Assembly (NCBI GenBank): GCA_009712635.1
Contig: WASS01000016.1
Coordinates: forward strand, 62,001-126,000
Reading direction: 5' to 3'
Source: Hungatella sp.
GTDB taxonomy: Bacteria; Bacillota; Clostridia; Lachnospirales; Lachnospiraceae
Length of the DNA stretch: 64,000 bases
Both the position numbers and the translations under genes were made by a program. A model generated the notes under the pieces. That model did no database searches, had not been told where the DNA came from, and saw only the letters and a program-made list of their open reading frames with translations. Below, in pieces: positions 45,901 to 54,878 of the stretch (the stretch's first letter is position 1; every line of letters starts with the position of its first letter).

Positions 45901-47012
45901 TGAGCGGTCTGAAAATCTGTGTTTATGCAATCTGTAAAAATGAATCATCATTTGTAGATAGTTGGATGGATTCCATGAATGAAGCTGATCTCATAGTTGT
46001 CACAGACACCGGATCAGAAGATGATACGGTAGAAAAGCTAAAAGAGCGGGGAGCCATAGTCTACGTAGATATTGTAAAGCCATGGAGATTTGATGTGGCA
46101 AGAAATATCTCTCTGGACCACGTGCCGGAAGATGTGGATATCTGTGTCTGCACCGATCTTGATGAACGGTTTGAACCAGGGTGGAGAAAACGGCTGGAGG
46201 AAGCGTGGGTGAATCATAAGCCTGTTAACAAGGGAGCTGTTGCAAAGACCGGCCGCTATCTTTACAACTGGAGTTTAAAGCCAGATGGAACACCGGATAT
46301 ACAGTTTTATTATTTCAAAGTACATCAGCGTAAAGACTTCCGGTGGAAATGCCCCGTACATGAGTTTGTCCAGTACTGTGGAAAATCACCTCTGGAGACA
46401 ATTTATATTGATGGAATGGTGTTAAGTCATTACCCCGATCCTACCAAATCAAGGGGTTCCTATCTGCCTCTTTTAGAGCTGGCAGTTGCGGAAACACCGG
46501 GGGATGAACGGATGCGGTACTATCTTGGCAGAGAGTATATGTATAAGAGCAAATGGCTGGAAAGCATTAAAACCTTAAAGGAGTATTTGCTGCTTCCCAC
46601 TGCAACCTGGTGTGATGAACGGTGTGCAGCCATGCGCTGGATTGCCAGATCGTATTATCGGCTGGGTAAGATAAAAGAAGCATACCAGTGGTATTTTAAA
46701 GCCATTGCAGAAGTTCCTGGCATGCGGGATCCTTATGTGGAGTTTGCCAAAATCTGCTATGAACTGAGCGACTGGCCCATGGCTTATTATCTGACCCTGG
46801 AAGCGCTGAAGATAAAAGAGAAGTCAAGGACCTTTGTAAATATGGGTTATTCCTGGGATTATACCCCGGATGACCTTTGCGCCATTGCCGCTTACCGGCT
46901 GGGATTGTATTCTGAATCCCAGGATCATGCAAAAGCAGCTCTTCTTTTTGCCCCTGACAATGAACGTTTGAAAAGTAATTTAAAATTAATTCAGGCAGCC
47001 ATAAAAGAATAA
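45900..47012 (+). CDS. GT2-family glycosyltransferase with TPR-like C-terminus, copy B
   Basis: 370 aa, AAGGAGG upstream, ATG overlapping the stop of copy A by one base. It matches copy A along its whole length (KICVYAICKNESSFVDSWMDSMNEADLI..., DLDE again at residues 86-89, PWRFDVARNISLDHVPEDVDIC, HYPDPTKSRGSYLPLLELAV). It differs by a short insertion after the DLDE motif (HKPVNKGAVAKTG). The pair is clearly a tandem duplication that has had time to diverge, so the two enzymes may add consecutive sugars. A perfect 21-bp terminator follows. Confidence 0.83.
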   Translation: MSGLKICVYAICKNESSFVDSWMDSMNEADLIVVTDTGSEDDTVEKLKERGAIVYVDIVKPWRFDVARNISLDHVPEDVDICVCTDLDERFEPGWRKRLEEAWVNHKPVNKGAVAKTGRYLYNWSLKPDGTPDIQFYYFKVHQRKDFRWKCPVHEFVQYCGKSPLETIYIDGMVLSHYPDPTKSRGSYLPLLELAVAETPGDERMRYYLGREYMYKSKWLESIKTLKEYLLLPTATWCDERCAAMRWIARSYYRLGKIKEAYQWYFKAIAEVPGMRDPYVEFAKICYELSDWPMAYYLTLEALKIKEKSRTFVNMGYSWDYTPDDLCAIAAYRLGLYSESQDHAKAALLFAPDNERLKSNLKLIQAAIKE

Positions 47013-47017
47013 TAATA

Positions 47018-47082
47018 AATTCCAGAAGAAAGACACAGGTTTCAAATTACCATATTTGTGTCTTTCTTCTGGAATTTTTTTA
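47018..47082 (+). terminator. Strong terminator after the GT pair
   Basis: A perfect 21-bp stem (AAATTCCAGAAGAAAGACACA, 47018-47038, with its complement at 47057-47077) around an 18-base loop, followed by T's. Confidence 0.92.
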
Positions 47083-47094
47083 ATTGTTTAAAAT

Positions 47095-47123
47095 TTGACA
47101 AATATTTTACAGAAATTTAATAA
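47095..47123 (+). promoter_or_regulatory. Sigma-A promoter of the chemoreceptor gene
   Basis: TTGACA (47095-47100), 17-bp spacer, TAATAA (47118-47123). Confidence 0.6.
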
Positions 47124-47211
47124 ACTTTCAGTAAACGACAGTTGCAGATTTTATAAATACCGTGTATGCTAATCCATATTGAAATAAATTGCAATCAGAA
47201 AGGGGTATTAC

Positions 47212-48954
47212 ATGAAGGCACAAAAGAGTAAGAGATTGCAGGTAACAGGAAAGCTGGTTGTATTTGTCAGTGTAATGGTAATGTTAATTATATCCGCTCT
47301 GACAACCATTTTTTATATCAGCCTGGACCGGGTTTACCAGAACTGGATCGATTCCAGTTACCAAAGTTATGATTTAAATATTAAAACAGCGACTGAAAGT
47401 CTGGTTAGTGTGTTACAGGTTAATTATGACCGCTATAAATCCGGTGAAATTACAGAAAAAGAGGCACTGGAGAATGCCAAAGCCATTGTACGCAATACAC
47501 GATATGACAATGGAAACGGATATTTCTGGGCAGATACTTCCACTGGTCTTTGCGCAGTTCATATGAATCCGGAATATGAAGGGAAAGAACGGTACGATGA
47601 GAAGGATCTGAAGGGAGAATACTATATCCGTGAATTTATTAAAAACGGATCCCAGCCCGGAGGTGGTTTCACCAATTTCTACTTTACAAAACCAGGCCAG
47701 GAAGGCACGTTTGCAAAACGGGCTTATACCATAAAATTTGAGCCATATGACTGGTACATCAGTACAGGAAATTACATAGATGACATAGACCGTGCTGTTG
47801 CAGGTTATCAAAGGGAAAAAATAATTAATATTATACTGCTGGCAGTTGTTGCCTTAGTAATCTGCTTCACAGGTTTAATTATTCTTGTCAGATTCCTGCA
47901 TAAGATTACAGCTCCATTAAGCCCTATATCCGAACGGCTTAAACTTCTTTCTGACGGTGACGTTCATACCCCACCTGTAGCAGTTGTGAAAACCGGTGAT
48001 GAGATGGAGGTACTCTCTCAGGCAACCGATGAACTGATCGGGCAGATGAAAGAAGTGGTGGGCGATATTACGCTTCACCTGAAAAATATGGCGGCTGGAG
48101 ATATGACACTTCCTGTAACCAGGGAGTATGCCGGAGACTTTTCTACTATTCATGATTCTCTGATTTTGATTTATAAGCAGTTAAACCGGACTTTAGGCCT
48201 GATCCGTGAGTCAGCCCAACAGGTGAATTCAGGTTCCTCTCAGGTGGCAGATGCGGCATCTGCACTGGCAGCCGGAGCGACGGAACAGGCAGGAACTATT
48301 GACCAGCTTTCTTCTGCCATAACAGAGATTACAGAGAAGGCAGAACAAAGTTCGGCTCATATCGGGCAGGCTGCCAGTTATGCAGAACAGACGTTGTCCC
48401 GGGTGGAAGAAAGCAACAAGAAGATGAAGCAGATGCTTCTGGCAATGGATGAAATAAAAAACACTTCCGATGAAATTGCAAAGATTACAAAGGATGTAGA
48501 TGCAATTGCCTCACAGACAAATCTCTTGGCGCTGAATGCTGCGGTAGAAGCGGCACGTGCAGGAGAAGCAGGCCAGGGATTTGCAGTAGTTGCAGATGAA
48601 GTCCGCAGCCTTGCAGCAAAATCCGCAGAAGCTGCCAAACGCACTGCACTGCTTGTGGAAAATGCAGCCCGGGCTGTGACGGATGGTATGGGTACAGCAA
48701 AAGAAAATGCCCAGATTCTGGCAGAGGTTATGGAGCAGGCAAATCAAGCCAAAGGGCTTATGGAATCAGTGGAGCAGTCCGCAAGAGAACAGGCTGTTGC
48801 TATGGTTAGTGTCAGCAACGGAATTAATGAAATCTCTTACGTAGTCCAGAGCAATGCGGCAACAGCAGAAGAGAGTTCCGCTTCCAGTGAAGAATTGTCA
48901 GCCCAGGCTGCACTTCTCCAGAAAGAAGTAGATAAATTTAAAATAATCCAATAA
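47212..48954 (+). CDS. Methyl-accepting chemotaxis protein with sCache sensor
   Basis: 580 aa transmembrane chemoreceptor. TM1 (about residues 13-36), an extracellular single-Cache domain (about 40-195, with [26 protein letters not shown] and the [14 protein letters not shown] end typical of sCache_2), TM2 ([21 protein letters not shown], about 204-224), HAMP, then the cytoplasmic signalling domain with the conserved hairpin tip [36 protein letters not shown]. There is no C-terminal CheR-tethering pentapeptide. sCache receptors usually bind small organic acids or amino acids; the ligand here is unknown. Monocistronic, consistent with the flagellar genes nearby. Confidence 0.93.
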   Translation: MKAQKSKRLQVTGKLVVFVSVMVMLIISALTTIFYISLDRVYQNWIDSSYQSYDLNIKTATESLVSVLQVNYDRYKSGEITEKEALENAKAIVRNTRYDNGNGYFWADTSTGLCAVHMNPEYEGKERYDEKDLKGEYYIREFIKNGSQPGGGFTNFYFTKPGQEGTFAKRAYTIKFEPYDWYISTGNYIDDIDRAVAGYQREKIINIILLAVVALVICFTGLIILVRFLHKITAPLSPISERLKLLSDGDVHTPPVAVVKTGDEMEVLSQATDELIGQMKEVVGDITLHLKNMAAGDMTLPVTREYAGDFSTIHDSLILIYKQLNRTLGLIRESAQQVNSGSSQVADAASALAAGATEQAGTIDQLSSAITEITEKAEQSSAHIGQAASYAEQTLSRVEESNKKMKQMLLAMDEIKNTSDEIAKITKDVDAIASQTNLLALNAAVEAARAGEAGQGFAVVADEVRSLAAKSAEAAKRTALLVENAARAVTDGMGTAKENAQILAEVMEQANQAKGLMESVEQSAREQAVAMVSVSNGINEISYVVQSNAATAEESSASSEELSAQAALLQKEVDKFKIIQ

Positions 48955-49033
48955 GATGTTGAATTAAAAACTGCCTTATGATACCATGTAGATGGTCAGT
49001 TATTTCAAATACAAATAAGGAGGCTTTTTATAA

Positions 49034-49876
49034 ATGGATATTCGTTACTCTGCTAATCAGAAAGATTTTAAGCGTTACACAACAGAAGAAACAAGAGACG
49101 AATTTTTAATTGAGAACTTATACGTTGCCAATGAAGTGGTAGCTGTTTACTCCCATGTTGACCGTATGGTAACACTGGGCTGTATGCCAACAACAGAAAC
49201 CGTTTCCATTGACAAGGGAATTGATATCTGGAAGAACTTTGGTACAAGCTTTTTCCTCGAAAGACGTGAGATCGGTATCTTCAACATCGGTGGATCAGGA
49301 AAGATCAAAGCTGATGGAGAAGAATTCAGCATGGGCTACAAAGATTGCTTATACATCACAAAGGGAACCAAAGAAGTATTATTCTCCAGTGATGATGCAT
49401 CAAACCCAGCTAAATTTTATATGGTAAGTGCTCCTGCTCACAAGGCATGCAAGACTACCTTTATCCCCATCGAAAAGGCAGCCAAGAAGCCGCTGGGTGC
49501 AATGGAAACTTCCAACAAGCGCGTGATCAACCAGTTCATCCATCCGGATGTACTTGAGACCTGCCAGTTATCCATGGGAATGACTGTTTTAGATCCAGGC
49601 AGTGTATGGAACACCATGCCATCTCATACTCATGAGAGACGTATGGAAATCTATATGTACTTCGAGATTCCGGAGAACAATGTAGTATTCCACATGATGG
49701 GCGAAGGCAATCAGACCAGACACATCGTTATGCAGAATGAGCAGGCAGTCATCAGCCCATCCTGGAGCATCCATTCCGGAGCAGGTACAAGCAATTATAC
49801 CTTTGTATGGGCAATGGGCGGCGAGAATCAGGCATTTGATGATATGGATACCATTCCTACAACTGAATTAAGATAA
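49034..49876 (+). CDS. kduI: 5-keto-4-deoxyuronate isomerase KduI
   Basis: 280 aa. Interconverts 4-deoxy-L-threo-5-hexosulose uronate and 2,5-diketo-3-deoxygluconate in breakdown of pectin and other uronates. The zinc-binding His/His/Glu are in SHTHERRMEIYMYFEIP (HxH...E) and the last His is in SPSWSIHSGAGTSNYTFVW. The N-terminal MDIRYSANQKDFKRYTTEETRDEFLIENLY and NIGGSGKIKADGEEF match the family. RBS AAGGAGG. The usual partner kduD is not next to it, so this copy is isolated. Terminator follows. Confidence 0.95.
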   Translation: MDIRYSANQKDFKRYTTEETRDEFLIENLYVANEVVAVYSHVDRMVTLGCMPTTETVSIDKGIDIWKNFGTSFFLERREIGIFNIGGSGKIKADGEEFSMGYKDCLYITKGTKEVLFSSDDASNPAKFYMVSAPAHKACKTTFIPIEKAAKKPLGAMETSNKRVINQFIHPDVLETCQLSMGMTVLDPGSVWNTMPSHTHERRMEIYMYFEIPENNVVFHMMGEGNQTRHIVMQNEQAVISPSWSIHSGAGTSNYTFVWAMGGENQAFDDMDTIPTTELR

Positions 49877-49890
49877 GATTAGATTGGACA

Positions 49891-49926
49891 GGCAGATGCT
49901 TTTTATAGGAGCATCTGCCTTTTTTT
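49891..49926 (+). terminator. Intrinsic terminator of kduI
   Basis: GGCAGATGCT (49891-49900) / AGCATCTGCC (49910-49919), then seven T. Confidence 0.9.
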
Positions 49927-50055
49927 ACTTTTACAGAGGTTAATCGGGAAATGGTGTGAAATCTCTGTGAAAATGTAGATATTCCTCTATCAATTTGGTA
50001 CAATATGTTTCATAAATACAGGAAAACAGTTGAGATCTGATTTCGGGAGGTTTTT

Positions 50056-50730
50056 ATGGAACAGTTAAAAATATTAGTGGTAGATGACGAAGCCAGAATG
50101 AGAAAGCTGGTAAAGGATTTCCTCAGTGTAAAAGGCTTTACCGTCGTGGAAGCATCAAATGGTGAGGAAGCGGTAGACATATTTTTTGAACAGAAAGATA
50201 TTGTACTGATTATTTTGGATGTAATGATGCCGAAGATGGATGGGTGGGAGACCTGCAAGACCATCCGTAAGTATTCCCAGGTTCCGATTATTATGCTGAC
50301 AGCCAGGACGGAAGAGAGGGATGAACTTCAGGGATTTGATTTGGGCGTGGATGAATACATTGCAAAGCCATTCAGCCCCAAGATCCTGGTTGCCCGAGTA
50401 GAGGCCATATTAAGGCGCAGCAATGCTGTGAATACGGATTCGGTTGAGATTGGCGGCATCTGCATTGATAAGGTGGCACATCAGGTAACCATTGATGGAA
50501 AAGACATTGAGTTAAGCTATAAAGAATTTGAACTTCTGGCATATTTCCTGGAAAATCAGGGAATAGCTCTCTCCAGAGAAAAAATTCTGAATAATGTATG
50601 GAACTATGATTATTTTGGTGATGCAAGGACCATTGACACGCATGTGAAGAAATTAAGAAGCAAGATGGGAGAAAAGGGAGATTACATCCGGACCATCTGG
50701 GGAATGGGCTATAAATTTGAAGTGACATAA
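50056..50730 (+). CDS. OmpR-family response regulator
   Basis: 224 aa. Receiver domain residues 1-120 with acidic pocket Asp10/Asp11, phospho-acceptor Asp55 in LIILDVMMPKMDGWE and the conserved Lys of EYIAKPFSP. A winged-helix DNA-binding domain at about 130-224 contains ISYKEFELL-like (LSYKEFELLAYF), RTIDTHVKKLR and IRTIWGMGYKFE. RBS GGGAGG. The sensor kinase follows after 17 bases. The target genes are not evident; the nearest downstream gene is the yjfB motility gene. Confidence 0.93.
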   Translation: MEQLKILVVDDEARMRKLVKDFLSVKGFTVVEASNGEEAVDIFFEQKDIVLIILDVMMPKMDGWETCKTIRKYSQVPIIMLTARTEERDELQGFDLGVDEYIAKPFSPKILVARVEAILRRSNAVNTDSVEIGGICIDKVAHQVTIDGKDIELSYKEFELLAYFLENQGIALSREKILNNVWNYDYFGDARTIDTHVKKLRSKMGEKGDYIRTIWGMGYKFEVT

Positions 50731-50747
50731 TCGTTAGAGGTGAGTGA

Positions 50748-52289
50748 ATGAAGCATTCCATAAAGGCGCGTTTTGCCATGATATTTGTCTGTCTGATGGC
50801 ATTTGTTCTTTTAACTACCTGGTGTGTGAACAACTGGTTTTTAGAGGGATTTTACACCAGAGCCAAGGTTCATATACTGGAAATGGCCTATACAGAGATT
50901 GATCAGGCAGTAGCCCAGGCCAATGAAAGCGGAAAAGGAATTATTAATTATTACCATGATTCCTATGATCCTGATTTTAAAAATGAGGGACCTATGCAGA
51001 AGATGTTTCGGACCATGGGCGAAAAATATAATTTAATGATGATTTTAATCGACAGTACAACAGACGAATATCTGATGTCTACCAGTGGTAATTCACAGTT
51101 CTTAAAAAACAGGGTAGAGGATTATATTTTCGGCAAAGATATGCCCCAGGCCAGAGTTTTAAAAAAACATAATAACTATATTGTACAAAAAACTTATGAT
51201 AAACGTTCGGATTCTTATTACCTGGAGAGCTGGGGGTATTTTTCGGATAATAAAACTATTTTTCTAATCTCCATACCGCTGTCCAGTATCAGAGACAGTG
51301 TGGCTTTATCAAACAGGTTCCTGGCATATGTGGGGTCTATGGCTTTGATTATAGGTAGTTTGTTTATTTATTTCACCACCAAACGTATTACAACGCCTAT
51401 CCTTCAACTGGCGAATTTGTCAGAGAAGATGTCTGGTCTTGATTTTGAGGCAAAATACACTGGTGATGAAAAAGATGAAATCGGTGTCCTGGGTAACAGT
51501 ATGAATCAGTTGTCCGACCGGCTTAAGGATACAATCGGACAGCTGCGCAGTGCCAATGAAGAACTGCAGAACGACATTGCGGAAAAGGTAAAGATTGATG
51601 AGATGCGAAAGGAGTTTATCGCTAATGTATCCCATGAGCTGAAAACACCCATTGCGCTTATTCAGGGCTATGCGGAAGGCTTAACGGAGGGAATGGCAGA
51701 AGATCCGGAGAGCAGGGATTATTACTGTGAGGTGATAATGGATGAGGCCAATAAGATGAACAAAATGGTTCGTCAGCTGCTAAATCTGACTGCTCTGGAA
51801 TTTGGCAACGATGATTTACAGTTGGAATGCTTTGATTTGACGGAGCTTATCCGCGGAGTGATTGGATCTGCCGGGATTTTAATCCAGCAAAAGGAAGCCA
51901 AGGTGAAATTGGAGACTTTTGATACCATTCGTGTTTATGCGGATGAATTTAAAATAGAAGAAGTGATCACCAATTATTTAAATAATGCACTTAATCATCT
52001 GAGCGGAGAGCGGGAGATTATTATCACTGCCGAAGAGAATGGGAAAGAGGCGCTTGTAACCGTATTTAATACTGGACAGAGTATTCCGGACGAGGATTTA
52101 CCCAAGCTGTGGACGAAATTTTACAAAGTGGATAAGGCTCACACCCGGGAGTATGGTGGCAGCGGAATTGGTCTTTCCATTGTGAAGGCGATTATTGACT
52201 CTCACAAGAAGTCCTGCGGTGTCCGAAATGTTGAGGGCGGAGTGGAGTTTTGGTTCACTCTGGATTGTTATCAGGAACAGGGAGTTTGA
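50748..52289 (+). CDS. Sensor histidine kinase
   Basis: 513 aa. TM1 at about 10-30, an extracellular domain of about 150 residues with no recognisable fold name, TM2 (AYVGSMALIIGSLFIYFTT, about 195-213), HAMP (to ~265), HisKA with the phosphorylated His in FIANVSHELKTPIALIQGYAEG, and HATPase_c (NYLNNALNHL N-box, GGSGIGLSIVKAIIDSH G2-box). Partner of the OmpR regulator just upstream. The N-box has an Asn in place, so kinase activity is expected. Signal unknown. Confidence 0.92.
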   Translation: MKHSIKARFAMIFVCLMAFVLLTTWCVNNWFLEGFYTRAKVHILEMAYTEIDQAVAQANESGKGIINYYHDSYDPDFKNEGPMQKMFRTMGEKYNLMMILIDSTTDEYLMSTSGNSQFLKNRVEDYIFGKDMPQARVLKKHNNYIVQKTYDKRSDSYYLESWGYFSDNKTIFLISIPLSSIRDSVALSNRFLAYVGSMALIIGSLFIYFTTKRITTPILQLANLSEKMSGLDFEAKYTGDEKDEIGVLGNSMNQLSDRLKDTIGQLRSANEELQNDIAEKVKIDEMRKEFIANVSHELKTPIALIQGYAEGLTEGMAEDPESRDYYCEVIMDEANKMNKMVRQLLNLTALEFGNDDLQLECFDLTELIRGVIGSAGILIQQKEAKVKLETFDTIRVYADEFKIEEVITNYLNNALNHLSGEREIIITAEENGKEALVTVFNTGQSIPDEDLPKLWTKFYKVDKAHTREYGGSGIGLSIVKAIIDSHKKSCGVRNVEGGVEFWFTLDCYQEQGV

Positions 52290-52371
52290 CTTATCAGTTC
52301 TATAATAAATGTCGATATAATTAGTGTTGACCCATAATTTCTTAAAACATGTGATGTGAAAGGAGAAAGAT

Positions 52372-52563
52372 ATGGATATTGCAGCAATGAGTATGCAGTT
52401 AAGCTCTTCTAAAATTCAACAGAGTGCCGGATTAAGCGTTGCAAAGAAGGCAATGGATAACCAGGAAGTGCAGGCGGCCGATCTTTTAAAGATGATGGAT
52501 GCGGCAGTTCCAAATCAGATTAAGACAACTGGTTTAGGACAGTATGTTGATGTAAGAGTCTAA
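52372..52563 (+). CDS. YjfB-family putative motility protein
   Basis: 63 aa. MDIAAMSMQLSSSKIQQSAGLSVAKKAMDNQEVQAADLLKMM followed by a C-terminal GQYVDVRV is the pattern of the YjfB family, small proteins of unknown function found with flagellar regulons (yjfB is in the B. subtilis SigD regulon as I recall). RBS AAAGGAG before the ATG. A bidirectional terminator separates it from the convergent glycosyltransferase gene. It marks the left edge of the motility region. Confidence 0.82.
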   Translation: MDIAAMSMQLSSSKIQQSAGLSVAKKAMDNQEVQAADLLKMMDAAVPNQIKTTGLGQYVDVRV

Positions 52564-52570
52564 GAGTAAA

Positions 52571-52616
52571 AAGTTAAGGAGCAAAACCGGTTCATGGGTT
52601 TTACTCCTTAACTTTT
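52571..52616. terminator. Bidirectional terminator between yjfB and the glycosyltransferase gene
   Basis: AAGTTAAGGAG (52571-52581) / CTCCTTAACTT (52604-52614) with an inner AAAACC/GGTTTT stem; T-tract on the + strand and A-tract before it on the other strand. Confidence 0.88.
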
Positions 52617-52641
52617 TTGTTGGCCATGATAAAATGAGTGG

Positions 52642-54459
52642 TTAGCTCTGTTTTTCGCACATTAAGAAAAATCGGTCCAGGTGTTCGGTATAACCACCTT
52701 TTTGTTCTTTGGGGGTTGTGGTATCCAGAATAGCTTTAAGCTGGGTTTTTAAATTCAGTTTGCTGATTAGTAACTGAAGAAGTTCCTGGATATTAATTAA
52801 CATCAGGGAATCTTTCCCGTTTAGCATTCGCTCTTCAGAAAGTTCCTGCTTTAGATGATAGGCATAGGGGTTTGCTACATAAAAATATAGGAATCCACCT
52901 GATTTTAAGTGGGTGGAACATTCTATAATCAGCTCTTTGTAGTCCGGATAAATGGATAAATCCCTGCCCAGGCTGATATAGTTGTAGAGACCCTCCGGAA
53001 TGTGCTTGTGTGTTTCTGATATGGAGGGAGACACAATGACCGGGCTATTAAATGGATTTAAATCGTCTTTCAGGTTAGAGTCATTGACCAGAAATGAAAA
53101 AGAATTTTTTTTCTCCAGTCTTCTAAGCTGTGTTTTAAATTGCAGCACATCAGCTCCAAAGCCAGGATCAATGACAAGTGTGGAAACTTCCCCAAACTGC
53201 TGAGGAATGGTAAGTACAATGTGAGACAGCTGATAGGCATCATAACAATAATTATTTCCCCAGGGATCAATCCCGTATTTTGCTTGAAACAGTAATCTTC
53301 CATTAAAGAGGGTTCTGCTTTTAATCTGGTCATCTTTACCGGTAATGCTTCCGTAATGGTAGCACCAGGTATCCCGGCAGAGAATCTGCTGAAATCCCGC
53401 TCTTCTTGCACGAAGGCTGAAATCATCATCCCAGAATTCCATGGTATGAAAATAGCGGTCTGCAAATCCGATGGTATTTACCTTATTCACATCGTATAAT
53501 GCGATTACCGGCATGAGCCTGCACCGTTCCTCCCAGAGGTAGGGGCAGGGACGGTTGTGGGCTTTTGCCGTTGCTTCTGCATTTTCCGGGGTGAATTCTG
53601 CTACCATACCCTGCAGGTTGCTGGTGTTTGGCGTGCTGGGAACAGACATGATTGCGTTAGGGTAAAACTGTAAGCAGGTGAGAAGGTTATCCAGCCAGTG
53701 TTCCGTGAGGATGGTGTCGTTATTCACAAATGCTGCATATTTTCCTTCGCAAACCCGGTATAGCAGGGAAAAGATCATTGTTTTTACATTTTCCTTTAAA
53801 TTTATGACCTTTGTTATGCCAAGACTTTCAAAGTATTCTTCTGTGCCGTCGGTGGATCCGTCATTGAGAAGTATCAGTTCACAGGAGTATTTGGCGAGAT
53901 CTGTGTTGCGGAAGAGACTATCCAGACATCTTTTGGTATATTCCAGCTTGTTATAAACAGGAATCATAATGGAAATAAGATATTTTTCACCCCTGTTGCT
54001 GTAGGTGTTTTTGTGGTTTTCGGCAAATTCAGTTTCATAGTATTCCTTCATTTTTTCTTTATCAGGATAGATGAGAGTCCAGAAGTAGGTGTCTTCCAGC
54101 CATTCCTGTAGAAATGGAATTAACTGATATTCGGTCAGTGAGGCTGCTTTTTCCCGGTTGTCGATTAAGATCAGCGATGTGAGGTTATCAATTGTATCGT
54201 CTACGTTGTGATACATAGCCTGGAAGGAAATTGTGATATTTTGTAATGCAGGATTACTTAATACAGACTCCAAATCAGTGGTCAGGGATTTTAGTATCTT
54301 TAGCTGGCTGATCAGGAGGCGGTTTTCCTGATAGGGCAGAGTAGGAAGGATATTTGTGGCTATATGCAGCAGGAAACTCTGGTTTTGAATCACCCGTTTC
54401 CAGAAATTTAGAGGGTCGTCGGCAGAAGCTGTATCTAATGTTAGAAATTTGTGCGTCAT
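52642..54459 (-). CDS. Three-part GT2 glycosyltransferase (probable flagellar glycan)
   Basis: 605 aa from the ATG at 54459, which has AAAGGAAT upstream; the longer frame to 54540 has no RBS. Residues 1-155: helical, no recognised fold. Residues 161-390: GT-A domain (SIMIPVYNKLEYTKRCLDSL, ILLNDGSTDGTEEYF, FVNNDTI as the metal motif around Asp248, CYHYGSITGKDDQIK). Residues ~410-605: a Rossmann-like region (EVSTLVIDPGFGADVLQFKTQL, LKSGGFLYFYVANPYAYHLKQEL) that looks like a SAM methyltransferase without a clean glycine-rich motif I, so possibly inactive. Divergent from flagellin 420 bases away. Similar GTs sit beside fliC in C. difficile, so flagellin glycosylation is likely but not proven. Confidence 0.75.
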   Translation of the reverse strand: MTHKFLTLDTASADDPLNFWKRVIQNQSFLLHIATNILPTLPYQENRLLISQLKILKSLTTDLESVLSNPALQNITISFQAMYHNVDDTIDNLTSLILIDNREKAASLTEYQLIPFLQEWLEDTYFWTLIYPDKEKMKEYYETEFAENHKNTYSNRGEKYLISIMIPVYNKLEYTKRCLDSLFRNTDLAKYSCELILLNDGSTDGTEEYFESLGITKVINLKENVKTMIFSLLYRVCEGKYAAFVNNDTILTEHWLDNLLTCLQFYPNAIMSVPSTPNTSNLQGMVAEFTPENAEATAKAHNRPCPYLWEERCRLMPVIALYDVNKVNTIGFADRYFHTMEFWDDDFSLRARRAGFQQILCRDTWCYHYGSITGKDDQIKSRTLFNGRLLFQAKYGIDPWGNNYCYDAYQLSHIVLTIPQQFGEVSTLVIDPGFGADVLQFKTQLRRLEKKNSFSFLVNDSNLKDDLNPFNSPVIVSPSISETHKHIPEGLYNYISLGRDLSIYPDYKELIIECSTHLKSGGFLYFYVANPYAYHLKQELSEERMLNGKDSLMLINIQELLQLLISKLNLKTQLKAILDTTTPKEQKGGYTEHLDRFFLMCEKQS

Positions 54460-54484
54460 AATAGATTCCTTTTTAGAATGAAAT

Positions 54485-54522
54485 GCAGCGTCAGGTGTAG
54501 AAAAATGATTAATAGACGCTGC
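54485..54522 (-). repeat. Inverted repeat in the leader of the glycosyltransferase gene
   Basis: GCAGCGTC (54485-54492) and GACGCTGC (54515-54522), a perfect 8-bp inverted repeat with a 22-base loop, 26 bases upstream of the start at 54459. It may be an mRNA hairpin or an operator. Confidence 0.5.
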
Positions 54523-54610
54523 CAGGTATGCAGGTATCACTTTATTATATGGCTGCTGAGTGGGTTCTTTGAATCATGCAAAAAATATTTAAAAATTTAC
54601 AAAAAATGAC

Positions 54611-54638
54611 TTAACTTTTTAAGCCGCCGACTCGATAA
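54611..54638 (+). promoter_or_regulatory. Possible SigD (sigma-28) promoter of flagellin
   Basis: TTAA (54611-54614), 16-bp spacer, CTCGATAA (54631-54638), close to the TAAA-N15-CCGATAT pattern of SigD promoters. Start would be near 54645. The -35 match is imperfect. Confidence 0.4.
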
Positions 54639-54644
54639 AGTATG

Positions 54645-54878
54645 TGAAAGGAAGATGATGATAAATTACTTGTGCAAAGCGGTTTTGACTTGATTTTGCG
54701 TTGGTAATTCATTGGACAGGCTTCTCAAAGACACAAGTGTCAAGTTTTCACGAAACCCCCAAAGCGGCTGGTACCCCGCTGTGGTTTCAAACATCTTAAC
54801 GCTTATCTGGAAACCAGAAAGCGTCCTATCATACAGGGAAAAGGATTTCCCTGATACATATTCAAGGAGGAAAAACAC
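54645..54878 (+). promoter_or_regulatory. Structured 5' leader of flagellin with CsrA-like hairpin
   Basis: About 235 bases without a gene. Three hairpins lie in the last 130 bases: GAAACC..AGCGG / CCGCT..GGTTTC (54752-54788), ACGCTT..CTGG / CCAG..AAGCGT (54799-54824), and CAGGGAAA-AGGA-TTTCCCTG (54834-54853) with GGA in the loop. The Shine-Dalgarno AAGGAGG (54864-54870) is ten bases further and also contains GGA. In B. subtilis CsrA represses hag through two such sites, a loop GGA and the SD. Confidence 0.55.
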
